A stretch of DNA of 64,000 nucleotides from Flavobacterium sp. DG2-3 (GCF_030730925.1 NZ_JAVAMB010000003.1:1-64000), one strand, 5' to 3'; counted from the stretch's first letter, positions 41,510-50,501 are shown. Program-made: numbers and translations. The notes: generated from the sequence alone by a model not told the origin.

Positions 41510-42418
41510 TTACATGTTTTTCAAATTGATAATTTCTTGATCGGTCAAAAAGCGCCAGTTTCCTCGAGGAAGATTCTTTTTGGTTAATCCAGCAAAAGAA
41601 ACACGGTCAATACGCAATACATTGTATTCGAAAGATTCAAAAATAGCACGCACCACTTTTACGTTAGATGTACGCAATTTAAGGCCAACTTCACTTTTTG
41701 GTTCGTTATCTATGTAGCTTACTTCTTCAACAGAGATACGGTGTCCGTCAAGAACTAAACCTTTGCTGATTTTTTCTAAATCTTCAAACTTTAAGTTTTT
41801 GTCTAAAGAAACCTGATAAATTTTAGGCGATTTCTGATTCGGAAGCGTGAATTTACGAATCATATCTGTGTCGTTTGTAAACAAAAGCAAACCAGTTGTA
41901 TTCTTGTCCATTCTTCCTACAGCTGCAATTTTTGCATTTGTAGCACCACGAACAAGTTCTAGAACGTTACGGTATTCCTGGCCTTCATCAAAAGCAGTCG
42001 TAAAGTTTTTAGGTTTATTCAATAAAATATATTCTTTCTTTTCAGGAGTCAGAGTAACGCCGTCAAAGTTTACAACATCATTTAATTTTACCAAATATCC
42101 CATCTCAGTAACTACATTACCGTTAACTTTTACGTTTCCAGACTGGATATAAATGTCCGCATCACGACGCGAGCAAACACCAGAATTAGAGATGTATTTG
42201 TTCAGACGAATTTCATCTGAAGCTTTTTGTCTCTTTGCAGGCTGATTTTGTTTTCTCACTTTTTCGGCTGCTGCTTCCTGCGCTGCTTTAACTTCAGGTT
42301 TTACTTTTTTAGGTCCCTGCGCGCGTTTTGCCATAGGAGGTTTTGGCTTGTTAGAGCTTGGTCTAGAGCTGTTTGGTCTCGATCCGCCTCTTTTATTATT
42401 GCCTTCCTTGTTGTTCAT
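41510..42418 (-). CDS. rluB: 23S rRNA pseudouridine synthase RluB-like
   Basis: 302 residues. A long, basic, low-complexity N-terminus (1-70: Lys, Arg, Pro, Ser) precedes an S4 RNA-binding domain (IRLNKYISNSGVCSRRDADI) and the RsuA/RluB catalytic domain with AAVGRMDKNTTGLLLFTND (catalytic Asp). The end LPRGNWRFLTDQEI is typical of the RluB/RluE/RluF group. It should isomerise a uridine in 23S rRNA helix 80/93. Basic N-terminal tails of this kind are common in Bacteroidota homologues. Confidence 0.92.
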   Translation of the reverse strand: MNNKEGNNKRGGSRPNSSRPSSNKPKPPMAKRAQGPKKVKPEVKAAQEAAAEKVRKQNQPAKRQKASDEIRLNKYISNSGVCSRRDADIYIQSGNVKVNGNVVTEMGYLVKLNDVVNFDGVTLTPEKKEYILLNKPKNFTTAFDEGQEYRNVLELVRGATNAKIAAVGRMDKNTTGLLLFTNDTDMIRKFTLPNQKSPKIYQVSLDKNLKFEDLEKISKGLVLDGHRISVEEVSYIDNEPKSEVGLKLRTSNVKVVRAIFESFEYNVLRIDRVSFAGLTKKNLPRGNWRFLTDQEIINLKNM

Positions 42419-42564
42419 ACAATCATTAATTTGTGCAAAGATAGTTTTTTCCTGCTAATAAATCTTAAGTTCATTGTTCTTAGATTAATAGCGCTGATTT
42501 TTAAATGGTTTAGAAGCATCACAATAGGCTTTTTTTTAACATGGATTCCCGCTTTCCGCTTCAA

Positions 42565-42785
42565 TCTTTTATTTTTTGGTAGCAAAAAATAAAAGGATTT
42601 ACACTTCAATCGGGGCTAAATTAAAACAATAGGCTTCTTTTAGGTATTGAGTGGTGTTGTGCCGCAGAGATCACGAAGAATTTCGCCGAGATGCGCAAAG
42701 AAATTAAAATTATTGTAAAAGGATAAAAGACAGAAGAAGTTCATTTAAAGAAAAGCTTTTAAAAAATCTTGGCGAATCTTTGTGG
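42565..42785. repeat. Two intergenic palindromes
   Basis: 42565-42597 is TCTTTTATTTTTTG/CAAAAAATAAAAGGA around GTAG. 42659-42785 has left words GCCGCAGAGATCACGAAG and GAGATGCGCAAAG and right words CTTGGCGAATCTTTGTGG. Together they fill most of the 376-bp gap; no gene is seen. Confidence 0.6.
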
Positions 42786-42794
42786 AATAAACAA

Positions 42795-43721
42795 TCAGTA
42801 ATTAGAAATCAATTCCCTTCCGTGCCATAAAACGCTCGGATTAATCAGAACGATACAGCAAACTCCAGCTACAATCAAAAACTTGAGTACATTATGAAGT
42901 CGTAAATACTGTTCTTTAGAATCGGATTTCCACAAATAAATCAGGAAAAAAAGTAAAACGCCAAAACAGACATAAAAATAAATGTCCATATAACCGACAT
43001 CATAAATATTTACCAAAATATAAACGGGAAGAATAGTCAAAATAGTTAACGCCGTAATAACCTGTTTCGAAACTTTTTCGCCATAAAGCACAGGAATAGT
43101 GCGATAATCATTTACCAAATCGCCTTTTAGGTTTTCCAAATCTTTAATCATTTCTCGAATCAGTAAAAGTAAAAACAAGAACATAGCATGCGCCGAAATC
43201 ACTACAAAATGACTCATGTGATTCTCAATTTCTTCAAAAGAAACCTTATTGTAAAAATAAAGTAGAATTGCAAAAAAAGGCGTTACTGCCAGCAATGCCG
43301 ACATTAAATTTCCGATAATTGGATATTTTTTGATTTTATGAGAATAAAACCAGATCAAGAAAATGTACGCTGAAAAAAATAAAAAAGCTCTCCAAGAAAC
43401 AATAAAAGCCATTAAAACAGCAAGAAAATTTAGAGAAAAATAAACAGATAGTTTAGTTTTCTGGCTCACCAATCGATCCAACATAGATTTATTCGGACGA
43501 TTGATTAAATCTTTCTGACTATCGTAAAAATTATTGATTATATAGCCCGAAGCAATTGTAATTGCAGATGCAAAAACAATTAAGAATAAGTGAAAATCAA
43601 GTAAAATATCGAGCGCTCTAATTTCTGGTGCAAGAATAAAAATAGCCGATAAATATTGCGCCAGAACAATAATCGGAATGTTGTAACCACGAACTACAGA
43701 GAACAGACTAACAATTTTCAT
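42795..43721 (-). CDS. UbiA-type prenyltransferase (geranylgeranylglycerol-phosphate type)
   Basis: 308 residues, about eight membrane segments. The two Asp-rich motifs are NNFYDSQKDLINRPNKS and KDLENLKGDLVNDYRTIP. Flavobacterial homologues are usually annotated as geranylgeranylglycerol-phosphate geranylgeranyltransferase, with biochemical support thin. It lies downstream of DUF502 and mevalonate pathway genes, which supply the prenyl chains. The ATG at 43721 is chosen; the frame could start 30 bases earlier. Confidence 0.82.
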   Translation of the reverse strand: MKIVSLFSVVRGYNIPIIVLAQYLSAIFILAPEIRALDILLDFHLFLIVFASAITIASGYIINNFYDSQKDLINRPNKSMLDRLVSQKTKLSVYFSLNFLAVLMAFIVSWRAFLFFSAYIFLIWFYSHKIKKYPIIGNLMSALLAVTPFFAILLYFYNKVSFEEIENHMSHFVVISAHAMFLFLLLLIREMIKDLENLKGDLVNDYRTIPVLYGEKVSKQVITALTILTILPVYILVNIYDVGYMDIYFYVCFGVLLFFLIYLWKSDSKEQYLRLHNVLKFLIVAGVCCIVLINPSVLWHGRELISNY

Positions 43722-43810
43722 TATTAAAAGTTTATTTTGTCTGCTCAGCATTTCTTATGGGTTATAGTTTTTAGAGTGGTAATTTAAGGCAAATATTTTT
43801 TTTAGAATGA

Positions 43811-44401
43811 TTAAAGCTTATTTTTTAATAAATTTTTAGAACCAAATCCTAATTTTCTAATACAGGCCAATGCTTCTTTTTGCGAAATATCAACTTCTGT
43901 AATGTCTTTCTTTTCTACAAAAACCACAGAACCACTCCACGGATTTGGTGCGTCTGGAATAAAAACGGCAAATTTATTTTCGTTAATTTCTTCAATCAAA
44001 AAGGCGAATTGTAATCCAGCGTCTGTCGGAACTAGAATAACTTTTAGATTTTCATTAGATTCGATTCCCATAATACTTTCATTCATGTTTTTCATAAATG
44101 AATAACCAGGAACAAAACTTAAAACGCTTTCTTCAAGTTTCAGAATAAGCTTTTTAGCAAAAATAGTTCTTGAAATAAGCCCAGCTACCAAACAGATAAT
44201 TACGATAATCGCTATGGCTACAATTTCTTGTAAAGCCAATCCCAAAATTTTGACTCTAGGGAGATTATTTACAATCGGATTAGTAACTTTTTGTGTTATA
44301 GAGAAGCCTTTTTCTAAAAGTACAAGCAATAAAATTAAGGGAGCCAGAAATAGAATGCCTCCCAAAAATGTTGCTTTGATAATTTTTAAAATACTTTTCA
44401 T
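43811..44401 (-). CDS. DUF502 membrane protein
   Basis: 196 residues. Two membrane segments (TFLGGILFLAPLILLLVLLE and LALQEIVAIAIIVIICLVAG). The rest has FVPGYSFMKNMNESIMGIES, LQFAFLIEEINENKFAVFIP and APNPWSGSVVFVEKKDI, the DUF502 pattern. Function unknown; here between prenyl-lipid genes. Confidence 0.88.
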   Translation of the reverse strand: MKSILKIIKATFLGGILFLAPLILLLVLLEKGFSITQKVTNPIVNNLPRVKILGLALQEIVAIAIIVIICLVAGLISRTIFAKKLILKLEESVLSFVPGYSFMKNMNESIMGIESNENLKVILVPTDAGLQFAFLIEEINENKFAVFIPDAPNPWSGSVVFVEKKDITEVDISQKEALACIRKLGFGSKNLLKNKL

Positions 44402-44468
44402 AATTATATATCTTTTAAAGATTAATTTAAAGAAGAGTATTTACCAGCTATGTCTATAAACCTAAAGC

Positions 44469-45407
44469 TTAAAATTGATAAACGACTTCCAGTTTGTAGT
44501 CTTTCAGCGAAGCTTTAGCGCGTTCCAAATCTTCGGTAAAACCTAGAATGTAACCGCCACCACCAGAGCCGCAAAGTTTTAGATAATAATCGTTGGTATC
44601 AATTCCGTGCTGCCAGATTCCATGAAACTGTTCTGGAATCATTGGTTTAAAATGATTCAAAACCACTTTAGAAAGTTTCTTGGTATTGGTAAACAAAGAT
44701 TTCATGTCGCCTTGCAAGAAGTTTTCTACGCAGGCATCGGTATATTTTACAAAATGGTTTTTAAGCATCGCACGGAAACCTTTGTCTTTTAGGTTTTCCA
44801 TAAAAATGTTAACCATTGGTGCGGTTTCGCCAACAATTCCAGAATCTAATAAAAAGACAGCACCTTTTCCGTCAAAGCTTTGAGTCGGAATTCCAGTTGC
44901 TTCAATGTTATCTTTAGAATTAATAAGAATCGGAATGCTTAAATAACTGTTTAAAGGATCTAAACCAGAACTTTTTCCGTGGAAAAAACTCTCCATTTGT
45001 GAAAATATATTTTTTAATTGCAATAGTTTTTCACGAGTAAGATTCTCCAAAACTGTGATTTTGTTTGTAGCGTATTTGTCGTAAATAGCCGCAACAAGAG
45101 CACCGCTGCTTCCAACACCGTAACCCTGCGGAATACTAGAATCGAAATACATGCCGCTCTCGACATCATTTTTTAAAGTTTCTAAATCGAAAGTAACCAA
45201 CTCCGGCTGTTGCGTATGTAAAACTTCCAGGTAAGAAGCAAAACTTCTCAAGCTTTTGTTTGATGCAATAGCTTCTGCCGAAGGTTCTTCGCTTTTTTTC
45301 AAAGCGCCGTTATAAAAATTATAAGGAATAGAAAGTCCTTTAGAGTCGCGGATAATTCCGTATTCTCCAAAGAGTAATATTTTTGAGTAAAATAATGGTC
45401 CTTTCAT
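44469..45407 (-). CDS. GHMP kinase, mevalonate-pathway type
   Basis: 312 residues. GHMP features: start with SKILLFGEYGIIRDSKGLSI (motif 1, LFGEY), the ATP loop IPQGYGVGSSGALVAAIYDK (motif 2) and the C-terminal LKLCGSGGGGYILGFTED (motif 3). With diphosphomevalonate decarboxylase two genes upstream, it most likely is mevalonate kinase or phosphomevalonate kinase, making isoprenoid precursors in the cytoplasm. The toxin gene upstream ends 3 bp before its start, so it is in the same transcript. Confidence 0.88.
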   Translation of the reverse strand: MKGPLFYSKILLFGEYGIIRDSKGLSIPYNFYNGALKKSEEPSAEAIASNKSLRSFASYLEVLHTQQPELVTFDLETLKNDVESGMYFDSSIPQGYGVGSSGALVAAIYDKYATNKITVLENLTREKLLQLKNIFSQMESFFHGKSSGLDPLNSYLSIPILINSKDNIEATGIPTQSFDGKGAVFLLDSGIVGETAPMVNIFMENLKDKGFRAMLKNHFVKYTDACVENFLQGDMKSLFTNTKKLSKVVLNHFKPMIPEQFHGIWQHGIDTNDYYLKLCGSGGGGYILGFTEDLERAKASLKDYKLEVVYQF

Positions 45408-45410
45408 GAT

Positions 45411-45713
45411 TTATTTAATGTCTTTTTTTATTTTATTTGGGTCTTGTCTGGTGTCGAAAACGGAGATGATAGTTATTACTTTTGAATTAAAAACATAATA
45501 GAAAGTCGTTTGTTTTGTTAAAACACATTTTCTAACAGTTTTAAATTTTTCACTAATAGGAAAACTTTCTGGATACAATTGAATTGCCAAAATTGATTTA
45601 TTAAATTTTTTCAAAAAATCAATTTTTCTTTTTAATGACCATTTTCCCTCTAAGTGACTTAAAATATTTTCAAAAGACTTTTCGGCTTTTAGAGTAAATT
45701 CAATTTTTCTCAA
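45411..45713 (-). CDS. ParE/RelE-type toxin
   Basis: 100 residues. Fold markers of the RelE/ParE superfamily: IEFTLKAEKSFENILSHLEG (helical hairpin), LYPESFPISEKFKTVRKCVL (core strand with Arg-Lys) and TTFYYVFNSKVITIISVFDT, with RQDP at the end, as in ParE toxins. ParE acts on gyrase and RelE on ribosomes; which applies is not clear. It overlaps the antitoxin gene by 4 bp, and its stop is 3 bp before the isoprenoid kinase start. Confidence 0.85.
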   Translation of the reverse strand: MRKIEFTLKAEKSFENILSHLEGKWSLKRKIDFLKKFNKSILAIQLYPESFPISEKFKTVRKCVLTKQTTFYYVFNSKVITIISVFDTRQDPNKIKKDIK

Positions 45714-45937
45714 CGCAAACCGTGTCTTTGTAAAATAGATTCGTAACTCACAACTTCCCCTCTTTCAAATTCCTTGAAACCAAGTTCAAGTTCTTTTTTC
45801 TGCTCTTCAGTCAAATCATCCCACCAATCCTTTTTCTTTTTCGCAAGCATTTTTTTAATTTTCACTATCAATGAATGGTCATCCGTTTCCTGTAGCATTT
45901 TCATTGCTTCTTCTCTATCTAATTGAATAATGTCCAT
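45710..45937 (-). CDS. Antitoxin of the ParE/RelE pair
   Basis: 75 residues, charged and helical: MDIIQLDREEAMKMLQETDD, KKKKDWWDDLTEEQKKELEL and GEVVSYESILQRHG. The middle W[WD]D-L-x-EQ-K-xx-E-G segment is typical of addiction-module antitoxins found with ParE-like toxins in Bacteroidota. It sits 31 bp after the mvaD stop and overlaps the toxin gene by 4 bp; it would bind the toxin and likely autoregulate. Confidence 0.82.
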   Translation of the reverse strand: MDIIQLDREEAMKMLQETDDHSLIVKIKKMLAKKKKDWWDDLTEEQKKELELGFKEFERGEVVSYESILQRHGLR

Positions 45938-45968
45938 AACCTAAAAATTTACCTAAAGATACGCAAAA

Positions 45969-47069
45969 TTACAATGCAATTGCACCGTTTCCAATTTCGT
46001 CGCAAATGTACTGACTATTCTGACAGAAAACAACTAAATCGGTTTGAATAAATTGCAATACTTTTGTTGCAACATTTTCAGGATAAAGCACATGCACATT
46101 GGCGCCAGCATCTAGTGTAAAGCAAACTGGAATCTGAGTTTCAGCTCTAAATTTCCAGATAGCATTGATGATTTGCAATGTATTTGGCTTCATCAAAATA
46201 TAATACGGCATAGAAGTCATCATCATAGCATGCAAAGTCAAAGCTTCACTTTCTACCACTTTGATAAATTCTTCGATATTTCCATTTTCGAAAATGGTGA
46301 TTAATTTGTCTAGATTTTCATGTGCTTGAGCAAAACGTCTTTCTGCATACGGATGATTGTGCATTAAATCATGTCCGACAGTACTCGAAACTTGTTTTTC
46401 GCCTTTATCAACCAATAAAATCGTATCTTGATAATTCTTGAAATTTTCGTGAATAGCATAAGGAAATTCAATTCCAAATAAATCGGCGCTTCCTTCAATA
46501 TTCGCCTGATTTCCCCAAACGACTACACTTCCTTTTACGCTTCGACAGGCACTTCCAGAACCTAAACGAGCTAAAAAAGATGCTTTTTGATAGAAATATT
46601 CATCTGTCATTTCTGGGTTTAGTTTTCTTTCTAAACTCATAAAATTCATTGCTAAAGCCGCCATTCCAGAAGCCGAAGAAGCAATTCCTGAACTGTGCGG
46701 AAAAGTATTCTGTGTATCAATTGTAAAATGATAATCCTTCAAAAACGGCAGATAAACTTCAACTCTTTCTAAAAACTTCTGAATCTTTGGCTTAAAGTCT
46801 TCTTTTGGTTTTCCTTCAAAAAGTAAATCAAAAGAAAAAGCTTTTGTCCCGCTGAGCGGAGTCGAAGCGTCTTTTCTTTCAAAAGCCAATTTTGTAATGG
46901 TTTTACAGTTATTCAAAGTAAAACTTACTGAAGGATTTGCCGGAATCTGATTGTCTTTTTTGCCCCAATATTTAACTAAGGCAATGTTGCTTGGAGCACT
47001 CCATTCAAAGTTTCCGTTTTCTATTATTGAAGTATATTGAGCTGGAATAAAATCGGCTGCTGTTAACAT
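45969..47069 (-). CDS. mvaD: Diphosphomevalonate decarboxylase with repeat insert
   Basis: 366 residues. APSNIALVKYWGKKDNQIPA and NPSVSFTL at the start, with the ATP loop TFPHSSGIASSASGMAALAM, are diagnostic for MvaD, which makes isopentenyl diphosphate from mevalonate diphosphate. Residues about 66-76 (KDASTPLSGTK) come from an arm of the CTGAGCGGAGTCGAAG repeat (46852-46867) in frame, placed in a loop before the FDLLFEGK strand. Followed by the toxin pair and the GHMP kinase. Confidence 0.92.
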   Translation of the reverse strand: MLTAADFIPAQYTSIIENGNFEWSAPSNIALVKYWGKKDNQIPANPSVSFTLNNCKTITKLAFERKDASTPLSGTKAFSFDLLFEGKPKEDFKPKIQKFLERVEVYLPFLKDYHFTIDTQNTFPHSSGIASSASGMAALAMNFMSLERKLNPEMTDEYFYQKASFLARLGSGSACRSVKGSVVVWGNQANIEGSADLFGIEFPYAIHENFKNYQDTILLVDKGEKQVSSTVGHDLMHNHPYAERRFAQAHENLDKLITIFENGNIEEFIKVVESEALTLHAMMMTSMPYYILMKPNTLQIINAIWKFRAETQIPVCFTLDAGANVHVLYPENVATKVLQFIQTDLVVFCQNSQYICDEIGNGAIAL

Positions 47070-47110
47070 GAATTATAAAATTTTGGCAAAGATAGTTTTT
47101 AAATTTTTTC

Positions 47111-47174
47111 ACCATATAAGTTATATAAGAAAATATAAAGCCTTTACTAAATGAACTTATATTACTTATATGGT
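47111..47174. repeat. CCATATAAG palindrome
   Basis: ACCATATAAGTTATATAAG and its complement CTTATATTACTTATATGGT form long arms with a 25-nt loop. It lies between the divergent mvaD and TspO genes. Other copies: 56409-56489 and, diverged, 8034-8130. Confidence 0.8.
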
Positions 47175-47217
47175 TTCATTTTTCTTTTGATTATTTTTGA
47201 ACTCAAAATTTGATACA

Positions 47218-47694
47218 ATGAATAAAACGGTAAAAATCATTATAGCTTTAATTGTTTGTTTAGCAGTTGGATATTCTGCAAGTTTGGTAACCAGACCGAG
47301 TGTAGAATCCTGGTATCCAACAATTGAAAAACCGATTTTTAATCCGCCGAACTGGATTTTTATGCCAGTTTGGACTGTACTTTATATTTTTATGGCTATA
47401 GCAGCAGCTTTAGTTTGGGATAGAATAAAAGAAAATACAGAAGAAGTAAAAAAAGCATTACTTTTTTTCATTATCCAATTGATTTTAAATTCAATTTGGT
47501 CGTATTTATTCTTCGGATTAAAAAACCCGATGTTAGCTTTAATAGAAATTGTGCTGCTATGGCTGATGATTTACGAAACATATCTGAAATTCATCAAAAT
47601 CAATAAACTTTCAGCTTATTTATTAATTCCTTATTTAGTTTGGGTTGGTTTTGCAACAGTTTTGAATGGTAGTATTTGGTGGCTGAATAAATAA
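47218..47694 (+). CDS. TspO/MBR family protein
   Basis: 158 residues, five membrane segments. Typical phrases: SWYPTIEKPIFNPPNWIFMP (the W-Y-P/NPP-W loop), VWTVLYIFMAIAAALVW and NSIWSYLFFGLKNPMLAL. TspO proteins bind porphyrins and sterol-like molecules and act in stress and tetrapyrrole control. The ATG at 47218 is preferred over an upstream TTG at 47197. A TATTTTTG -7-like box lies at 47192-47199. Confidence 0.93.
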   Translation: MNKTVKIIIALIVCLAVGYSASLVTRPSVESWYPTIEKPIFNPPNWIFMPVWTVLYIFMAIAAALVWDRIKENTEEVKKALLFFIIQLILNSIWSYLFFGLKNPMLALIEIVLLWLMIYETYLKFIKINKLSAYLLIPYLVWVGFATVLNGSIWWLNK

Positions 47695-47740
47695 TAGTTT
47701 CAAGTTTCAGGTTTATTTTATTTCGAGTTTTTTTGGAATT

Positions 47741-48472
47741 CTACTTTAAACTTTTAAATTCTTTATTTTTAGCATGTAAAAAATCCATTGTAGCCAGAAT
47801 ATTTGGATGTTCAAGAAGTGTTTTGGAGTTGGGGTCGGCGTCGCAGAATTGAAGGAAAAGTTCTTTCTCTTCTGATTTTAATTTTAAATCTTTACTAAAA
47901 AAATCCTCAGAGCAAGTTGTAGCAATTAATTTTCTAAAATCGATTTTAGGAATTTCCTTTTTCGGCTCTTCTCTTTCTCTTTTGAATAAGCCGAAAAGCC
48001 CGCTGCCAATCACTCCAATATTCAATCCGTTAGAAAGTGTATTATTGAAGCCGGGAATAAAGCGTGTTAGATCGTTATTGGCTTTCTCCATTTTAATTTT
48101 ACTGATGGCCTCTGCATCATATTTTATTTTAGGAAATTTAATTGTAGTCAATACAACTTCTTCTAGTTCTTCGGGTTTTAAAATCATTTTTACAACGAGA
48201 TTGTTGTTTTGAATATTTTCTGAAGTAACTTTTAAACGGCTGAAAAAATAATCTTTATGAAAGAAAAGCAAACTGTCTTTCGGATTTACCAAAATCGAAA
48301 ATTCTCCTAATTCGTTAGTTCGTGTACTGGTTTGGGCAGTTTTATTAATTACTTCTACGCCTTTGAGAGTAAAATTTTGATCGATTACTTTTCCACTGAG
48401 CAGTTTTTCTGTCTGGGAAATGCTAATTTGGTAAGTGAAAAAAGAAATTGTGGTAAGTAATTTTACTCTCAT
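47741..48472 (-). CDS. Exported protein with carboxypeptidase-like regulatory domain
   Basis: 243 residues. Signal peptide (LLTTISFFTYQISISQ), then a CarboxypepD_reg-like domain: LSGKVIDQNFTLKGVEVINK, TRTNELGEFSILVNPKDSLL. The second half has LEEVVLTTIKFPKIKYDAEA, ARFIPGFNN-like text and ends CDADPNSKTLLEHPNILATM. Such proteins occur near TonB receptors, but none is close here; role unknown. Confidence 0.78.
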   Translation of the reverse strand: MRVKLLTTISFFTYQISISQTEKLLSGKVIDQNFTLKGVEVINKTAQTSTRTNELGEFSILVNPKDSLLFFHKDYFFSRLKVTSENIQNNNLVVKMILKPEELEEVVLTTIKFPKIKYDAEAISKIKMEKANNDLTRFIPGFNNTLSNGLNIGVIGSGLFGLFKREREEPKKEIPKIDFRKLIATTCSEDFFSKDLKLKSEEKELFLQFCDADPNSKTLLEHPNILATMDFLHAKNKEFKSLK

Positions 48473-48523
48473 ACACGATTAATTTGCTGAGAGTAAAATT
48501 ATTAGAATACTCTTAATGAAAAC

Positions 48524-49213
48524 TTACAGATTCTGTAAATTCTTGTTAATTAATGATTTTGAAAACTTTTCCAATTCTCCTTTATTAAATAAAACGGGGC
48601 CATGTCCAAAGCATAATATTTTAGGTTTTAAAGAAGCTAGTTTTAAAATAGATTTTCTATTCGTTTCCGCATCTTTAGTAAATAAATTGGGAGGTTCGTG
48701 CAGACCAACTTTAGTTGTTAAGAGATTCATATTGGTCATAATATCGCCCACAATGAGAACGCCGTCTTTTTCTCTAAAAAAAGATAAATGACCACGAGAA
48801 TGTCCTGGAGTTTCAATCACTGTAAAACCGCCGATTTGGTCACCTTCTTTTAAAGTTTGAGAAACGGGATGTCCTTTTCCTGCCCAGAAATTTTTCTGAA
48901 ACTTAGAAATAAAATGATTCGGATTTGGATATTCATTAATGACATTTCCATTTTCAGCAAATTCTTTTTCGGTTTCGCTGCACAAAAGCGGAATGTTGAG
49001 TTTTTCGCAGATTATTTTACTGCTTCCTTGATGATCGGCGTGGGCGTGCGTGAGTACGTGTTTGGTAACAGATTGGTCTTTAATTGCTTTTAATATCGTT
49101 GCGGAAGAAGTTCTAATTCCGGCATCAATTAAAACATCTTCAATTAAATAGCAATTTATAGCGTTTCGAGGAAATAGTGGAATCTGATAAACATCTTGAG
49201 CTAAATTTTTCAT
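48524..49213 (-). CDS. Metallo-beta-lactamase-fold hydrolase
   Basis: 229 residues. The zinc motif HAHADHQG, plus VIETPGHSRGHLSFF and VGDIMTN, and the closing LCFGHGPVLF, mark an MBL-fold hydrolase close to glyoxalase II-like and quorum-type lactonases. Likely cytoplasmic. Start at 49213 follows a clear gap to the Crp/Fnr gene. Substrate unknown. Confidence 0.9.
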   Translation of the reverse strand: MKNLAQDVYQIPLFPRNAINCYLIEDVLIDAGIRTSSATILKAIKDQSVTKHVLTHAHADHQGSSKIICEKLNIPLLCSETEKEFAENGNVINEYPNPNHFISKFQKNFWAGKGHPVSQTLKEGDQIGGFTVIETPGHSRGHLSFFREKDGVLIVGDIMTNMNLLTTKVGLHEPPNLFTKDAETNRKSILKLASLKPKILCFGHGPVLFNKGELEKFSKSLINKNLQNL

Positions 49214-49274
49214 CTTTTTGAAATTTTATTTTCGCAAAGATTTGAATTGCGCCTGTCAATTTACTTGATAAATG

Positions 49275-49847
49275 TTAAGAAATATCTTGACGAATTCTGC
49301 TCAGCGATTCTGGGGTAATTCCGAGAAATGAGGCAATGTAGATTAAAGGTGTGCGCTGGATTATTTTGGCTGGAGCCGATTCCAGAAAAGTCAAATATTT
49401 TTCTTTGGCAGGAATCATTTGAAGTTTTAAAACACGGTCAGCCATACAAAGGTAATTTTGTTCGGCTAAAATTCTTCCGACGCGCTCCCAATTTGGGATC
49501 TTGTCATACAGAAACTGCATTTTTTCGAATGTAATCGAAAGCACTTGACAATCTTCAATACATTGAATATTTTCGAAGGATTTTGCCTGATTGATAAAGC
49601 TGGAATATGAAGCGATAAAACCGTCATCACAGCTTAAATACGTAGTAATTTCTTTTCCGTCTTTTAAATAATAAACCCGTGCTAATCCGTTTAGAATGAA
49701 AAAAATCTTGTTGCTGATTTTTCCCATTTCAGAGAGATATTCTTTGGTGTTGTATTTTTCATATTCAAAACAAGAAGAAATTGCCTTAATTTCATTTTCA
49801 GAAAAAGAAGCAATTGCTGTGATTTGTTTTTGTAATGAAGAATGCAT
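49275..49847 (-). CDS. Crp/Fnr-family regulator
   Basis: 190 residues. Cyclic-nucleotide-binding-like beta-roll (EYLSEMGKISNKIFFILNGL, YLKDGKEITTYLSCDDGFIA, then SFENIQCIEDCQVL) and a short C-terminal HTH (IIQRTPLIYIASFLGITPES, LSRIRQDIS). No Cys cluster for an Fe-S centre, so not an oxygen-sensing FNR. This short form is very common in Bacteroidota. The ATG at 49847 is used; it lies 2 bp after the stop of the HAD gene. Confidence 0.9.
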   Translation of the reverse strand: MHSSLQKQITAIASFSENEIKAISSCFEYEKYNTKEYLSEMGKISNKIFFILNGLARVYYLKDGKEITTYLSCDDGFIASYSSFINQAKSFENIQCIEDCQVLSITFEKMQFLYDKIPNWERVGRILAEQNYLCMADRVLKLQMIPAKEKYLTFLESAPAKIIQRTPLIYIASFLGITPESLSRIRQDIS

Positions 49848-49848
49848 T

Positions 49849-50496
49849 TTATAGGATATCAATTAATTCAGATGCTTTATGAATCACTTTTTTGGCTCCG
49901 CTGTTTTTCAATTCTTCTTCAGTTCTGTAACCCCAAGTCACACCAACCGGAAACATATTCGCATTTGTTGCCGTTAACATATCAATATCAGAGTCGCCCA
50001 CAAAAAGAATTTCTTCGGGACTTAAATTCCATTTTTTACTAATTTCTAAAGCCTCAAACGGATTTGGTTTTTTCAGAGCTTCCGTACTCAAACCAACAGC
50101 CGAATCAAATTGTTCTGGAAAAATTTCTGAAACTATTTTTTTTGTCAACTCATCTGCTTTATTCGAAAAAACAGCCATTTTAATATTTTCTAAAGCTGGA
50201 TTTTTCAATAGATCTAAAATGCCATCGTAAGGTTTTGTCTTTAAAGTACAGATTTTACGATATTCGTTTATCATACAATCAAAACAAATTTCGATTTGTT
50301 CGTCAGAATTATGCGTTGAAGGTAAAGCTTTGCTGACCAAATTTCGCAAACCGCTACCGATAAAATATTGATAGGTTTCGTAACTATGAGTGGGGTGATT
50401 TAGACCTGTTAAAACAATATTCATCGCGTCTGAAATATCGTGTAGTGAATTGACTAACGTTCCGTCTAAATCGAAAATAATTCCTTTAAATTTCAT
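49849..50496 (-). CDS. HAD hydrolase, phosphoglycolate-phosphatase-like
   Basis: 215 residues. Motif I GIIFDLDGTLVNSLHDI, motif II in KMAVFSNKADELT, Lys in KKPNPFEALEI and motif IV LFVGDSDIDMLTA match the Gph group of HAD phosphatases. It may clear 2-phosphoglycolate formed in DNA repair or act on a related phosphate. Co-directional with the flavoprotein gene 5 bp upstream and the Crp/Fnr gene just downstream. Confidence 0.9.
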   Translation of the reverse strand: MKFKGIIFDLDGTLVNSLHDISDAMNIVLTGLNHPTHSYETYQYFIGSGLRNLVSKALPSTHNSDEQIEICFDCMINEYRKICTLKTKPYDGILDLLKNPALENIKMAVFSNKADELTKKIVSEIFPEQFDSAVGLSTEALKKPNPFEALEISKKWNLSPEEILFVGDSDIDMLTATNANMFPVGVTWGYRTEEELKNSGAKKVIHKASELIDIL

Positions 50497-50501
50497 TCTA
50501 A

